From contig OY730442.1 in assembly GCA_963422685.1 (NCBI GenBank), positions 2,542,001-2,606,000 on the forward strand: DNA of 64,000 nt, read 5' to 3'. The notes under the pieces were generated by a model. It saw only the letters and a list, made by a program, of their open reading frames with translations. It had not been told where the DNA came from and did not search any database. This document shows, in pieces, positions 29,645 to 39,335 of the stretch; positions within the stretch are counted from its first letter, which is position 1; every line of letters starts with the position of its first letter. This DNA comes from Spongiihabitans sp963422685 (lineage in GTDB: Bacteria > Pseudomonadota > Gammaproteobacteria > Arenicellales > Poriferihabitantaceae). The position numbers and the translations under genes were made by a program.

Positions 29645-31096
29645 ATGGGCAGCGCCGTGCACCGCACCAATCAGCGTATCCGCATATTATTGTGCCTGGT
29701 TTTACCGCTGTGCATAGTGTTGCAATGGCTTTTCTTCGTACTGGCCCTGGCCGTTATTTTCCCAGACTCGGCCTGGGCCGCTGAGCCACCCGTGACGCCG
29801 TCCTCTGGGGCGGTGCATTTGTCCTCGGACCCGCAGGTTCGCCAAGTGCGCAGCCTGATAGAAAACCGACGTTTTGACCAGGCGCTTAGTATCTTGCGTC
29901 CGCTCCTGCCCGGTCATCCGCATCAGACTGATGTACGGTTTCTCATCGGCCTGGCGGCCATCGGCGCTGCCGGACAGGCCATCTCCCGGGCGCACAAGAC
30001 CACCCTGCTGGATGAAGCCATCGCTGCCTTGCGTGTCATCCTCATTGACCACCCCGACCTGGTGCGGGTGCGTCTGGAATTGGCGCGGGCCTTCTTTCTC
30101 AAGGGTGAGGACGGCCTGTCCCGGGAGCACTTTGAGCGGGTACTGGCGGGCCGTCCGTCTGCGGCCATCGCCGCCAACATCCAGCGCTTTTTACAAATCA
30201 TGCAGGCCCGGCGGCGCTGGCGTGGTTATATCGGCTTTGCCATTGCCCCGGACACCAACATACACGGCACCTCCGAGGCAGAGTATATCTACATCAACGG
30301 CCTGCCGTTTCGGCGCGATGCGGATTCTTTAGCCAGGTCCGGGGTCGGAACCGTATTGTGGGGCGGTGGTGAATATCGACATCCCCTGAGCCCGCGCTGG
30401 CGCTTGGTGAGCGGCTTAGATATCTATCACAAGGAATATGCGCGCAAGCGCTTTAACCAGACGCACCTGTCCACGCATATTGGCCCGCGCCTGTTGATGA
30501 ACAGGCAAACCGAATTGACCCTGCTTGGGGTTGCCCAGCGGCGCTGGACGGGCGGCAGTGTATATGCCCGGGACTGGGGTCTGCGCCTTGGTATGGAGCA
30601 TTGGTTCAGCCCGCGCCTGAGCCTGAGCGGGCAGACGGCCTGGTACCAACGGGAGCACCTTAAGCGGCAGGACACCATATTGGATGGGCCGTTGATGATG
30701 CTTGTGCTGGACGCTGCTCTGGGGTTGACGCCCGCGGTGCGCGGCGAGCTGGCGGTGGGTTTTAACCGTCAACGTCCGCAAGTGGTGAGGTGGCGCAACG
30801 CCGACGTTTGGGGGCGGCTGGGGGTGAGTGCGGCGCTGGGGCGCGGCTTTACCCTGGGTGGCAGTGTGGCGCTGCATCGGGGGGATTATCAGGGCAACTG
30901 GTATCCGTTTACTGCGAAGGGCGATTCCCGGGAAGATCGGACGCGGATTTTTCGATTGTCCATACTCAATCGCGCTTTCACGGTGTTTGGTTTCAGCCCC
31001 CAGTTGGTACTGGTCAATGAGGTCAATAAATCCAATGCACAACTGTACGACTACCAGCGCAACCGCGCCGAACTGCGCTTCGTGCGACAGTTCTAG
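29645..31096 (+). CDS. surface lipoprotein assembly modifier (Slam) outer-membrane protein
   Basis: About 483 aa from ATG 29645 (the frame is open to a GTG at 29606; neither start has a strong Shine-Dalgarno). N-terminal signal peptide ending SAWAAEPP, then a TPR-like periplasmic domain (residues ~60-190, LENRRFDQALSILRPLLPG) and a C-terminal DUF560 beta-barrel ending with the family hallmark FGFSPQLVLVNEVNKSNAQ and a terminal Phe. Slam proteins (type XI secretion) move TbpB-like lipoproteins across the outer membrane. Directly follows such a lipoprotein gene, which supports the pairing. Confidence 0.88.
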   Translation: MGSAVHRTNQRIRILLCLVLPLCIVLQWLFFVLALAVIFPDSAWAAEPPVTPSSGAVHLSSDPQVRQVRSLIENRRFDQALSILRPLLPGHPHQTDVRFLIGLAAIGAAGQAISRAHKTTLLDEAIAALRVILIDHPDLVRVRLELARAFFLKGEDGLSREHFERVLAGRPSAAIAANIQRFLQIMQARRRWRGYIGFAIAPDTNIHGTSEAEYIYINGLPFRRDADSLARSGVGTVLWGGGEYRHPLSPRWRLVSGLDIYHKEYARKRFNQTHLSTHIGPRLLMNRQTELTLLGVAQRRWTGGSVYARDWGLRLGMEHWFSPRLSLSGQTAWYQREHLKRQDTILDGPLMMLVLDAALGLTPAVRGELAVGFNRQRPQVVRWRNADVWGRLGVSAALGRGFTLGGSVALHRGDYQGNWYPFTAKGDSREDRTRIFRLSILNRAFTVFGFSPQLVLVNEVNKSNAQLYDYQRNRAELRFVRQF

Positions 31097-31693
31097 CTGG
31101 CGGTGCCAGAACAGCGGATCAGGTATGACCGGCCTGTAACCGGCAAACAGAACTTTTTACTTTCAGCATTCAGGGAATACTTATGGCGACGCATGAACCT
31201 TATGGTCTGATCGATATTTCTGAATCGGACAGGGGGCAATGTAGCGTGCCCCTGGATTGGTTAATTTATGTAAATGTGTTGAGGTAAATTCGGCGCTGGG
31301 GGTACTCCTATCCTGTGATGAGGAAGAACGCGCCATTGCGGACTCATTGAACCGGATAATTATTTCCATACTGTATCAAGCCGTGATCAAACAAGTCGCC
31401 GCTGCACAGGCACCGCGATTTCACTATATCGCTGCAAATGCCAGGGAAACACATCGCCGTGCACCCGATGGCAACGGCTTAATGACCCTTACTCAATAGC
31501 AAAATACTCCGCGAATGTCGCCAACCCACTCCTATTACGATGTCGTACAATAGCGCGGATAGCGTGAAAATCCGTCGGCTAACCGTGGTCTGACCATGAT
31601 TCTTCGTATTTGGCAGTTGGCAGGGCGGGAATATTTTTCTCCGGCTTTTTTATCGCATTTCCTGAATGCGCCACGGGTAAACAATCATTGATC
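31097..31693. other. mostly non-coding region, one doubtful small ORF
   Basis: No recognisable gene or promoter. It carries a possible 80-codon frame at 31257-31499 listed separately. Confidence 0.5.
31257..31499 (+). CDS. doubtful small hypothetical protein (80 aa)
   Basis: TTG start without a clear Shine-Dalgarno. The middle (LLSCDEEERAIADSLNR, then IISILYQAVIKQVAAAQAP) reads like a normal amphipathic protein, not a shadow frame, so it may be a real short protein or the end of a decayed gene. No family recognised. Confidence 0.25.
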   Translation: MVNLCKCVEVNSALGVLLSCDEEERAIADSLNRIIISILYQAVIKQVAAAQAPRFHYIAANARETHRRAPDGNGLMTLTQ

Positions 31694-32455
31694 ATGCTAA
31701 AAAACCACGTTTCCAAATCCCTGATAGTGAGCGGCGCGAGCCGGGGGATTGGTGCAGCAACTGCAAAACTGGCCGCAGCCTCAGGGTGGCAGATTCTGCT
31801 GAATTATTGCCATGACAGCGCTGCGGTTGATGCGGTCAGAGAGGAGATTAACGATAATGGTGGTCGCGCAGAATGTTTTCAGGCCGATATTTCTGACCAG
31901 GCCGCAGTGGTCAATATGTTTGCATTTGCCTGTGAGAGGTATGGCGGATTAGACGGGCTGGTTAACAATGCGGCAATTCTGGAAAAGCAAATGTCGGTGG
32001 TTGATATGGACGCGGCCAGGCTGGATAGAATTTTCGCCATCAATGTCAAGGGGAGTTTCCTGTGTGCCAGAGAAGCGGTAAAACGCATGGCGTTAAGCCT
32101 GGGCGGTCATGGCGGCTGTATCGTTAATGTTTCCTCTGCTGCTTCCAGGCTGGGTTCCGCTGGTGAATATGTTGATTACGCGGCGTCCAAAGGGGCGATT
32201 GATACGTTGACCATTGGACTTGCGAATGAAGTGGCGGTTGAGGGGATTCGCGTCAATGCCGTTCGACCCGGATTCATAGATACCAGCATACATGCCAGAG
32301 GCGGTGAACCCAACCGGCTGGAAAGGGTGCGAACGGCAATACCGCTGGGCCGTCCCGGCAAAGCAGAGGAAGTGGCCTGTGCCATCGTCTGGCTGCTGTC
32401 GGAAAAATCATCTTACTGCACCGGCAGCATTATCGACATTGCGGGCGGCAGATAA
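31694..32455 (+). CDS. SDR family oxidoreductase
   Basis: 253 aa from the ATG at 31694 (an upstream in-frame start exists but adds a non-homologous leader). Classical short-chain dehydrogenase: nucleotide-binding SGASRGIG (residues ~11-18), NNAA, catalytic Ser in NVSSAAS, YAASK with Tyr/Lys, and a C-terminal GSIIDIAGGR. Resembles glucose-1-dehydrogenase/3-oxoacyl-ACP reductase-like members; substrate unknown. Followed after 21 nt by the DsbA-like gene, probably co-transcribed. Confidence 0.92.
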   Translation: MLKNHVSKSLIVSGASRGIGAATAKLAAASGWQILLNYCHDSAAVDAVREEINDNGGRAECFQADISDQAAVVNMFAFACERYGGLDGLVNNAAILEKQMSVVDMDAARLDRIFAINVKGSFLCAREAVKRMALSLGGHGGCIVNVSSAASRLGSAGEYVDYAASKGAIDTLTIGLANEVAVEGIRVNAVRPGFIDTSIHARGGEPNRLERVRTAIPLGRPGKAEEVACAIVWLLSEKSSYCTGSIIDIAGGR

Positions 32456-32476
32456 ATTCGTTCTATTCATCTGCAC

Positions 32477-33100
32477 ATGAAGAATACGCTGGTTTATGTC
32501 CATGATCCCATGTGTAGCTGGTGCTGGGGATTTCGGCCGGTACTGAAGCGATTAATGGTTTCGCTGCCCGAAAATCTGGAAGTAATCAGGATATTGGGCG
32601 GTCTGGCCGCGGATTCAGATTCTCCGATGCCCATGCGGATGCGGCAATATTTACAGCAGGCCTGGCACTCGGTTCAGGCAAGTATTCCAGGGACGCAGTT
32701 CAACTTTGATTTCTGGGCGAACTGTGCTCCCAGGCGATCGACCTATCCGGCCTGTCGAGCAGTGATAGCAGCGACCCTGCAAGGGGCACAATTCGATGAG
32801 CAAATGACCCGGGTTATTCAGCAGGCGTACTACAGGGAGGCAAAAAATCCGTCCGATGATTCCACCCTGATTGAATTGGCTGGCGTTGTCGGGCTTGATT
32901 CGACTGCCTTTGCCAGGGATTTGAATTCGCCCTCTACGCATCAGGCGCTGGCCGATCAAATAGATTTTTCCAGGCGGTTAGGGGTGCGGGGATTTCCGGG
33001 TTTAGTGCTGATTATCGATAATGCGGCGATTCAGATTGCGGTTGATTATCGTGACCCGCTTGCCATGCTGGACGCAATAAATACACATATCACAAATTGA
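32477..33100 (+). CDS. DsbA-family thioredoxin-like protein (CSWC motif)
   Basis: 207 aa, no signal peptide, so cytoplasmic. Redox motif C-S-W-C at residues ~14-17 within DPMCSWCWGFRP, and the cis-Pro loop GVRGFPGLV. Resembles the DsbA-like/FrnE-like proteins of proteobacteria, whose substrates are mostly unknown. Ends one base from the stop of the convergent flavin reductase. Confidence 0.88.
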   Translation: MKNTLVYVHDPMCSWCWGFRPVLKRLMVSLPENLEVIRILGGLAADSDSPMPMRMRQYLQQAWHSVQASIPGTQFNFDFWANCAPRRSTYPACRAVIAATLQGAQFDEQMTRVIQQAYYREAKNPSDDSTLIELAGVVGLDSTAFARDLNSPSTHQALADQIDFSRRLGVRGFPGLVLIIDNAAIQIAVDYRDPLAMLDAINTHITN

Positions 33101-33101
33101 T

Positions 33102-33716
33102 TCAGGTGGGTCGTTTGACCATCAGGATTTGGCCGAAGGTGGAATACTGGTTGGCGCCGAGTCGGGAAAGCGGCTGGATTGCCTGGGGATTGATGGTCAG
33201 CCGGCCTTTTTCATTAATTTTTGTGCATTCATCCTGGATATATATGTTGCTGATTTCCCCAAATACCAAAGACTGGCGATTATTTCCAATTTCCTGGATA
33301 CGGTGGACCTGGCACATAAAAGCGACTTTGGAATCCGCTATTCTGGGCAGGCGGAATCCTGCAACGGCCACCGTTGCTATATTGACCGCGGAAATTTCCG
33401 ACTCACCTGACGGCAGTGTTGCGGAAGTCAGATTCAAATCCTGAAGCTGGGCGCAACTGGCGATATGTACAATGAAATCCGGGCGTTCCTGCAAATTTGC
33501 CAGGGTGTCTTTCAAACGACCGTCGTCTTGCAGGCCGATGGAAAACATGAGCAGCGGCGGGTCGCTGCATACCGCGTTAAAATAAGAAAATGGCGCGAGG
33601 TTGCAGCTATGGTTGTGGTTTTCCGTCAGTACCCAGGCGATGGGCCGGGGTAATACGGTTTGTGTCATGGTGAAATAAACTTCGGATGTGCTGAGTTTTT
33701 TAAGATCAATAAGCAT
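33102..33716 (-). CDS. flavin reductase family protein (FMN-binding split barrel)
   Basis: 204 aa. Seen: TVLPRPIAWVLTEN, NLAPFSYFNAVCSDPPLLMFSIG, and SLVFGEISNIYI, typical of the flavin reductase-like/FMN-binding domain family. Such proteins bind FMN and either reduce flavins for a partner oxygenase or have unknown roles. Convergent with the DsbA-like gene; no partner monooxygenase adjacent. Confidence 0.9.
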   Translation of the reverse strand: MLIDLKKLSTSEVYFTMTQTVLPRPIAWVLTENHNHSCNLAPFSYFNAVCSDPPLLMFSIGLQDDGRLKDTLANLQERPDFIVHIASCAQLQDLNLTSATLPSGESEISAVNIATVAVAGFRLPRIADSKVAFMCQVHRIQEIGNNRQSLVFGEISNIYIQDECTKINEKGRLTINPQAIQPLSRLGANQYSTFGQILMVKRPT

Positions 33717-33786
33717 GGATCCAGCCTGTTATTATCTGGTTAATTGAGCCTAATCTGCACTGCAACAGTATAAAAGGTAGCCGTGA

Positions 33787-34092
33787 ATGGCAATACAGCA
33801 TTTGGAGGATTTTCAGAAAATATCCACACGGACACAATTTTGAGTGCATGTTCAAACGAAAAATCAAGAAAGCCCGCTTATAGATTTTGGTGAAGAGACA
33901 GGTAACAAAACCACTTCAGTACAAATCAGCGATCACTATGAAATTGAAGAATTAACCGGAATGCAGATCGTTGCGGTCACCAGTTTCCCGCCATTATATT
34001 GCCGGGGTTAAATCCAGGGTGCTGGTGTTAGGAGTGATTAGGCCAGGCGGGCTTGTGTTGCTCAGGCCGAACGAAAGTGCGAAATGGAGAAA
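33787..34092 (+). pseudogene. csaA-like tRNA-binding-domain protein, frameshifted
   Basis: Segments in changing frames line up with CsaA, a small EMAP/tRNA-binding-domain chaperone: start MAIQHLEDFQKIST, then EKSRKPAYRFW, then DFGEETGNKTTSVQISDHYE and IEELTGMQIVAVTSFPP, then (third frame) IAGVKSRVLVLGVIRPGG and LVLLRPNE. At least three shifts and internal stops separate them, so it is inactive. The order and spacing match the whole family length (~110 aa), so the decay looks like point indels, not deletion. Confidence 0.82.
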
Positions 34093-34230
34093 GAATCGCC
34101 TGACAATACGACTTTGGCCATCCAGACCCGGGACCGTCACACCCAAACCATCAGTGAACCCGAATTATGTGATCAGTATTCAGGTGATGCATACTAACCA
34201 ACAGGCGCTGGCTGGCAGAACATTATGTAG

Positions 34231-34263
34231 CGCCAATCAATCCTGAAAAAAGAATGATTGGCG
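34231..34263. repeat. inverted repeat downstream of cspA
   Basis: CGCCAATCA (34231-34239) and TGATTGGCG (34255-34263), 9-bp perfect arms with a 15-nt A-rich loop, immediately beyond the cspA stop. May be part of its transcription end, but no T-run follows the stem on either strand. Confidence 0.45.
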
Positions 34264-34268
34264 AGCGC

Positions 34269-34481
34269 TTACAGCGGAGTGACGTTGTCCGCCTGGGGGC
34301 CTTTCTCCCCATTGGTAATTTTGAAAGTTACACGTTGACCATCGTGCAGCGTTTTTCGGCCGCTGCCGACTATGGCGCGGTAATGAACAAAAACATCTGA
34401 TTCACCCTCACGCTCAATAAAACCAAAACCCTTGGCATCGTTGAACCATTTGACGGTCCCGTTTACCACATCACCTGACAT
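34269..34481 (-). CDS. cold-shock domain protein (CspA family)
   Basis: 70 aa. Single CSD with the RNA-binding motifs KGFGFIE (RNP1) and DVFVHY (RNP2), preceded by GTVKWFNDA. The ATG at 34481 has AGAGG upstream and fits the family length; the longer upstream frame is not used. Such proteins melt RNA structure; a long 5' leader is common and the region to 34625 could serve as one. Confidence 0.95.
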   Translation of the reverse strand: MSGDVVNGTVKWFNDAKGFGFIEREGESDVFVHYRAIVGSGRKTLHDGQRVTFKITNGEKGPQADNVTPL

Positions 34482-34686
34482 ACTAACCTCTTGCTTCATA
34501 AAAAATGCGTCACTTTGATAGCATTCAAGTGACGGAATAAACGCCAGCTTCCTCGCAAAGCTGTCTTCGAAGGATGCGGGCCGGTTTGATAACCGCGACC
34601 CGAATCCCGGCGGCAAGTGTAGCACCTTTGATTGAATTGCAATAAATTATTTGGCGTAAAAAGGAATCCAGAAAGGGCGCCAATAT

Positions 34687-36420
34687 TCATTGGCATTCAT
34701 TATATTGATTTTTCAGGTCGGCCAGTTCCGCCGCCAGCGCATCCAGTCCGATGTCTTTTTTATTTCCTGTGGCACGATGATGATACTCAACCACGCCGCG
34801 CTGCAAACTTCGTTCGCCCAGAACCAGTCTATGCGGGATGCCGATTAGCTCCATATCGGCGAACATCACGCCGGGTCTTTCATTTCGATCATCCAGCAGG
34901 ACATCAAACCCTGCGCTTTGCAGCTCGTTGTAAATGGTCTCAGCTCTGGTTTTAACCCGCACGGATTTCTGCATACCGATGGGTATCAGCACCATATCGA
35001 ATGGCGCGATGGCGTTTGGCCAAATAATACCTTTTTCGTCGTGGTTTTGCTCAATGGCGGCGGCAATGACTCTGGTTACGCCAATCCCGTAACAGCCCAT
35101 CCACATTTCGACCGCCCTGCCGTTTTCATCAAGCACGGTTGCCTCCATTGATTTACTGTATTTGGTGCCGAGTTGAAAAATATGGCCCACTTCCACCCCC
35201 CGTGCAATGGTGATTTTGCCGTTGCCATCCGGACTCGGATCGCCCTCAACCACATTACGAATATCCGCGACCGGGCTAGGTACAACATCCCGGTTCCAGT
35301 TAATACCGAAATAATGTTTGTCATCAATATTTGCCCCGGCGCAAAAATCGGACATGGCCGCGACGCTGCGATCGCATACAAAGGGTATGGGCAAGCCCAC
35401 CGGGCCCAGCGAGCCGGGGCCAGCACCGATAGCACCACGTATTTCGGCTGCTTCAGCCATTTGCAGCGGCGCAGCGACCAAATCCAGTTTTTCCGCCTTA
35501 ACCGGGTTTAACTGGTGATCCCCCCGCACCAGCAACGCCACTAAGGACCGTGCACAATTTGCCGATGCTTTTACCACCAGTGTTTTGATGGTTTTTTCAA
35601 CGGGCATCCCAAATTGTTCAACCAGGTCAGCAATCGTCCCGAGACCGGGCGTATCGACTAATTCCATCGCCTGCGCGGCAGGCCGGGGTTGATGCGGCGG
35701 CGGCATTGCTTCGGCAAGATCCATATTGGCCGCGTAATCGCTGCCGTCGGAAAAAGCAATGGCGTCTTCGCCCGAATCTGCCAAGACATGAAACTCATGG
35801 GACGCATCCCCACCAATTGCCCCATTGTCCGCCGCCACAGCGCGATAGCCTAATCCCAGGCGATCAAATATTGCGCTGTAGGTCTGATACATTACATCAT
35901 AGGTTTGTTGCAGCGAGGCCGGGCTGGTGTGAAATGAATAGGCGTCTTTCATGATAAATTCCCGACCGCGCATCACGCCGAATCTGGGCCGGATTTCATC
36001 TCGAAATTTGGTTTGTATCTGATAAAAATTCAGCGGTAACTGGCGATAGCTCCTGACCTCATTCTTTACCAGCATGGTAATAATCTCCTCATGCGTTGGC
36101 CCCAGACAAAAGTCCCGGCCGTGTCGGTCCTGCAGCCGCTGCAGTTCCGCGCCATACTCTTCCCAGCGACCGGATGTCTGCCATAACTCCGCCGGCTGAA
36201 CGCCCGGCAACAATACTTCCTGGGCGCCGGATTGATCCATTTCCTGCCGCACTATTTGCTGGACTTTGTGCAGAACGCGCATTCCCATTGGCAGCCAGTT
36301 GTAGATGCCTGCGGCCACCTGTCGAATCAGACCGGCCCGCAGCATTAACTGATGTGAAATGACCTCTGCATCGGCGGGGGTTTCTTTCAGAGTGGCGAGC
36401 AGAAGCTGTGAGGTACGCAT
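34687..36420 (-). CDS. proS: prolyl-tRNA synthetase
   Basis: 577 aa, the bacterial long form. Class II core (GMRVLHKVQQIVRQEMDQ, LGPTHEE, FRDEIRPRFGVMRGREFIMKD), an editing insertion at ~residues 230-390 that hydrolyses Ala-tRNAPro, then GCYGIGVTR motif 3 and the anticodon-binding domain. Starts MRTSQLLLATLKETPADA as in the family. Apparently its own transcription unit. Confidence 0.97.
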   Translation of the reverse strand: MRTSQLLLATLKETPADAEVISHQLMLRAGLIRQVAAGIYNWLPMGMRVLHKVQQIVRQEMDQSGAQEVLLPGVQPAELWQTSGRWEEYGAELQRLQDRHGRDFCLGPTHEEIITMLVKNEVRSYRQLPLNFYQIQTKFRDEIRPRFGVMRGREFIMKDAYSFHTSPASLQQTYDVMYQTYSAIFDRLGLGYRAVAADNGAIGGDASHEFHVLADSGEDAIAFSDGSDYAANMDLAEAMPPPHQPRPAAQAMELVDTPGLGTIADLVEQFGMPVEKTIKTLVVKASANCARSLVALLVRGDHQLNPVKAEKLDLVAAPLQMAEAAEIRGAIGAGPGSLGPVGLPIPFVCDRSVAAMSDFCAGANIDDKHYFGINWNRDVVPSPVADIRNVVEGDPSPDGNGKITIARGVEVGHIFQLGTKYSKSMEATVLDENGRAVEMWMGCYGIGVTRVIAAAIEQNHDEKGIIWPNAIAPFDMVLIPIGMQKSVRVKTRAETIYNELQSAGFDVLLDDRNERPGVMFADMELIGIPHRLVLGERSLQRGVVEYHHRATGNKKDIGLDALAAELADLKNQYNECQ

Positions 36421-36655
36421 GGGTATGGATTATTGGCGGCGCAGAATTTGCATGGCTGTGATTTATACTTGCTAATCATTTGAAACGCAATTGCCGGTGA
36501 TTATTGCACTTAACGGGTCACCAGGACCCGACAATTTACAACAGCCGGAACAAAATAACCGGGAACATTATGACGTCCTGCATCTGGAAAAATGACGCAA
36601 TGCAATAATAACTCCGGACCAACTCCGGGCAATCAGGATGATCAGGTCAGGCGAT

Positions 36656-37678
36656 TCAATTAAAAAATTCGGACAATCGATGCACCGCAGTATCGATGTC
36701 TTTTTTGCAGAGGTCTTTGTGTGTGACCATACGCGTTGGTTTGCGTCCACCGAACAACACGCCATTTTGTTTTGCGAAGTCCAGTAGTTCATCATATTTG
36801 CCGCTCCGCAAGTGGAAAAACAGGATATTCGTGCCGGCCTGCTGGTTGGTAATTTGTATATCCCTGAATTGTTTCAGTTGGTCGGCCAGATAGGCTGCAA
36901 GGTCGTGATCATCTTGCAGGCGTTTGACATTATTTTCCAGGGCAAACAGGCCCGCGGCGGCCAGCGACCCGGACTGGCGCATACCGCCGCCTACCGTCTT
37001 TCGCCAGCGTTTTGCTCGTTCGATAATCTTGTTTGAACCGCATAATACCGACCCAACCGGGGCGCCCAAACCCTTGGAGAGGCAAATCGACACGGAATCG
37101 AAATGACGGGTGATTTTTGCAACGTCCACACCGAGCGAGACGGCCGCATTAAACACTCTGGCTCCGTCCAGGTGGAAATTAAGGTTATTCCTTTTGCAGA
37201 GTTCGGCGGTCTGTTCGATGTAGGTCACCGGTATGGCATAGCCGTCAGTGCTGGTATTTTCCAGTGCCAGCAGGCGGGTTTTAGCGAAATGAATATCATC
37301 TTCCTTGATGGCGGCCTGGATTTTTGCCAGTTCCAGAATGCCGTTTGGCTGGCGCTCGATGGGCTGAGGTTGAATGCCGCCTAAAACGGCCGCACCGCCG
37401 CCCTCATATCTATAGGTATGTGCGTGCTGAGCAACGATGTATTCATCACCACGCTGGCAATGGCTGAGTAATGCGACAAAATTGCTTTGGGTGCCAGAGG
37501 GAAAAAACAGCGCCGACTCAAGATGCGTCATTTCAGCCATGCGATTTTGCAATTTGATGACAGTCGGGTCTTCATCGTAGACATCGTCGCCAAGCTCTGC
37601 CGCAAACATCGCCTTTTTCATGGCCGCGCAGGGCCGGGTTACGGTATCGCTTCTGAGATCTATTATGCGTTCGGACAT
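36656..37678 (-). CDS. ltaE: low-specificity L-threonine aldolase
   Basis: 340 aa fold-type I PLP enzyme that splits L-threonine or allo-threonine to glycine and acetaldehyde. Seen: DLRSDTVTRP at the N-terminus, HLDGARVFNA (Asp that binds PLP) and the PLP lysine Lys202 in CLSKGLGAPVGS. Complete. The 235 nt between it and proS hold nothing recognisable. Role in glycine/threonine turnover; sarcosine/glycine from creatine would meet the same pool, which is only a contextual remark. Confidence 0.95.
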   Translation of the reverse strand: MSERIIDLRSDTVTRPCAAMKKAMFAAELGDDVYDEDPTVIKLQNRMAEMTHLESALFFPSGTQSNFVALLSHCQRGDEYIVAQHAHTYRYEGGGAAVLGGIQPQPIERQPNGILELAKIQAAIKEDDIHFAKTRLLALENTSTDGYAIPVTYIEQTAELCKRNNLNFHLDGARVFNAAVSLGVDVAKITRHFDSVSICLSKGLGAPVGSVLCGSNKIIERAKRWRKTVGGGMRQSGSLAAAGLFALENNVKRLQDDHDLAAYLADQLKQFRDIQITNQQAGTNILFFHLRSGKYDELLDFAKQNGVLFGGRKPTRMVTHKDLCKKDIDTAVHRLSEFFN

Positions 37679-38129
37679 TTGGTTTCACTGGATAAGGTGA
37701 TCAGGGTAAAGCTGGACACTATAATCTACAACCAAAATTATTCAACGGTTTTTAATTCGCCGGTTTTCCACAGGTGTTTCTCGCTGCACCATGCCGACAG
37801 CCACCGGCATTTTTCCCATTTTTCGACTTCCGCTTTTACAGCCCGGTTTGGTGCTGGAATCCGGCATACTTTGGCAGTGTTGTGGAGTTAATCCCGGTTG
37901 TGGCCGGCGGTATCTTTCTGTGGACAGCAGAGCACAGAGCGGTGAATAACCTGCTGCAATTGACTCGATTGCGCAGGTGATTTTGATCACTGCTGCGGGT
38001 TACCGGGGGTTTTTATATTTGCAGCGGCTGCCTGGTCAAGCATGTAAGCATCGAATAGTGCTTGCCAATTTCGTTGAACTTATTACACTCACCACTTGAA
38101 TTTAATCCTGACTACAAGGCGATTTACAC
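37679..38129. other. intergenic region between ltaE and creatinase gene
   Basis: Divergent spacer of about 450 nt. Open frames of 68-82 codons on both strands overlap each other and match no known family. Promoters for the two flanking genes are expected but were not resolved. Confidence 0.5.
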
Positions 38130-39335
38130 ATGCAGCTACCTGATTTAATTACTCTTTCTAATGGCAGCAAGCCGCAGCCTGCGTTCTCTCGTGCAGAAAT
38201 GGATGACCGCTTGATGAAACTGAGAAAAGCCATGGCGGTCAACAACGTTGATGTAGCGGTGTTTACCTCGTATCAAAATATCAATTACTACAGTGGCTTT
38301 CTGTACTGTTCTTTTGGGCGGCCGTATGGTCTGGTGATTGACCATGCAACTCAAACTACACTTTCTGCAAATATCGATGGCGGCCAACCGTATCGGCAGA
38401 GCTATGGCGAAAATCTCATCTATACTGACTGGCAGCGGGACAATTATTTTCGCGGCGTACAAAAACTGGCAGGCGACGGAAAAACCGTCGGGGTTGAGCT
38501 TGACCATATCAATATGCAAAATCTGGAAAAGCTCAAAACCGCCTTGCCGAATGCGCAGTTTTTCGATATTAGCGCCATCGCAATGCGGTTGCGGATGATC
38601 AAGTCCAAAGAAGAAATTGCCCATATCACAAAAATGGCTGCCATCGCCGACCTGGGTGGTGCGGCCTGTGTGGAGGCTGCGGGTGTGGGTGTCCCTGAAT
38701 ACGAGGTGGCGCTGCACTCAACCCAAACCATGGTGCGGGAGATTGCCAGGCAATGGCCGGATGGAGAATTGCTGGACACCTGGACGTGGTTTCAATCGGG
38801 AATGAATACCGATGGCGCCCACAATCCGGTCACTTCCAGAAAGATTGAACGCGGCGATATTCTCAGCCTGAATTGTTTCCCCATGGTTGCCGGATACTAT
38901 GCCGCTCTCGAACGCACCTTGTTTTGTGAGTCCGCGACGGATGCGCATATTCAACTGTGGCAAGTGAATTGCCAGGTTCATGATGCGGGCAAGGAAATGA
39001 TAAAGCCGGGTGCGCGTTGCTGCGATATTGCCAATGGATTGAATGAAATATATGCTGACCATGGCCTGCTGAAATACCGCACTTTTGGATATGGTCATTC
39101 GTTTGGCGTGTTGTGTCATTACTATGGCCGCGAAGCCGGACTGGAATTGCGGGAAGATATCCCCACCGTGCTTGAGCCGGGTATGGTGGTTTCCATGGAG
39201 CCGATGATCATGCTGCCCGAAGGCCAGCCCGGTGCGGGCGGGTATCGGGAACATGATATTCTGATAGTGACCGACCAGGGGCATCGCAACATCACCGGCT
39301 TTCCATACGGCCCGGAACACAATATCCTGAGTTAA
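38130..39335 (+). CDS. creatinase (creatine amidinohydrolase)
   Basis: 401 aa. Hydrolyses creatine to sarcosine and urea. Pita-bread (M24) fold without the metal ligands of aminopeptidases. It closely follows Pseudomonas creatinase through its length: NINYYSGFLYCSFGRPYGLV, NIDGGQPYRQ, YTDWQRDNYF, DTWTWFQSGMNTDGAHNPVT with the catalytic His231, RTFGYGHSFG, HYYGREAGLELREDI and MVVSMEPMIMLPEG. AAGGCG precedes the ATG. No creatininase, sarcosine oxidase or urease is in the window, so the rest of the pathway must be elsewhere or the substrate obtained from a host. Confidence 0.93.
   Translation: MQLPDLITLSNGSKPQPAFSRAEMDDRLMKLRKAMAVNNVDVAVFTSYQNINYYSGFLYCSFGRPYGLVIDHATQTTLSANIDGGQPYRQSYGENLIYTDWQRDNYFRGVQKLAGDGKTVGVELDHINMQNLEKLKTALPNAQFFDISAIAMRLRMIKSKEEIAHITKMAAIADLGGAACVEAAGVGVPEYEVALHSTQTMVREIARQWPDGELLDTWTWFQSGMNTDGAHNPVTSRKIERGDILSLNCFPMVAGYYAALERTLFCESATDAHIQLWQVNCQVHDAGKEMIKPGARCCDIANGLNEIYADHGLLKYRTFGYGHSFGVLCHYYGREAGLELREDIPTVLEPGMVVSMEPMIMLPEGQPGAGGYREHDILIVTDQGHRNITGFPYGPEHNILS

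Noticed and set aside
35076..35954. ORFs antisense to or out of frame with proS
   Set aside because: Shadows of the proS coding sequence; the minus-strand synthetase is complete with all motifs.
37487..37990. ORFs of 134, 82 and 68 codons near the ltaE start
   Set aside because: The 134-codon frame overlaps ltaE antisense and the others overlap each other; no known family or plausible start.
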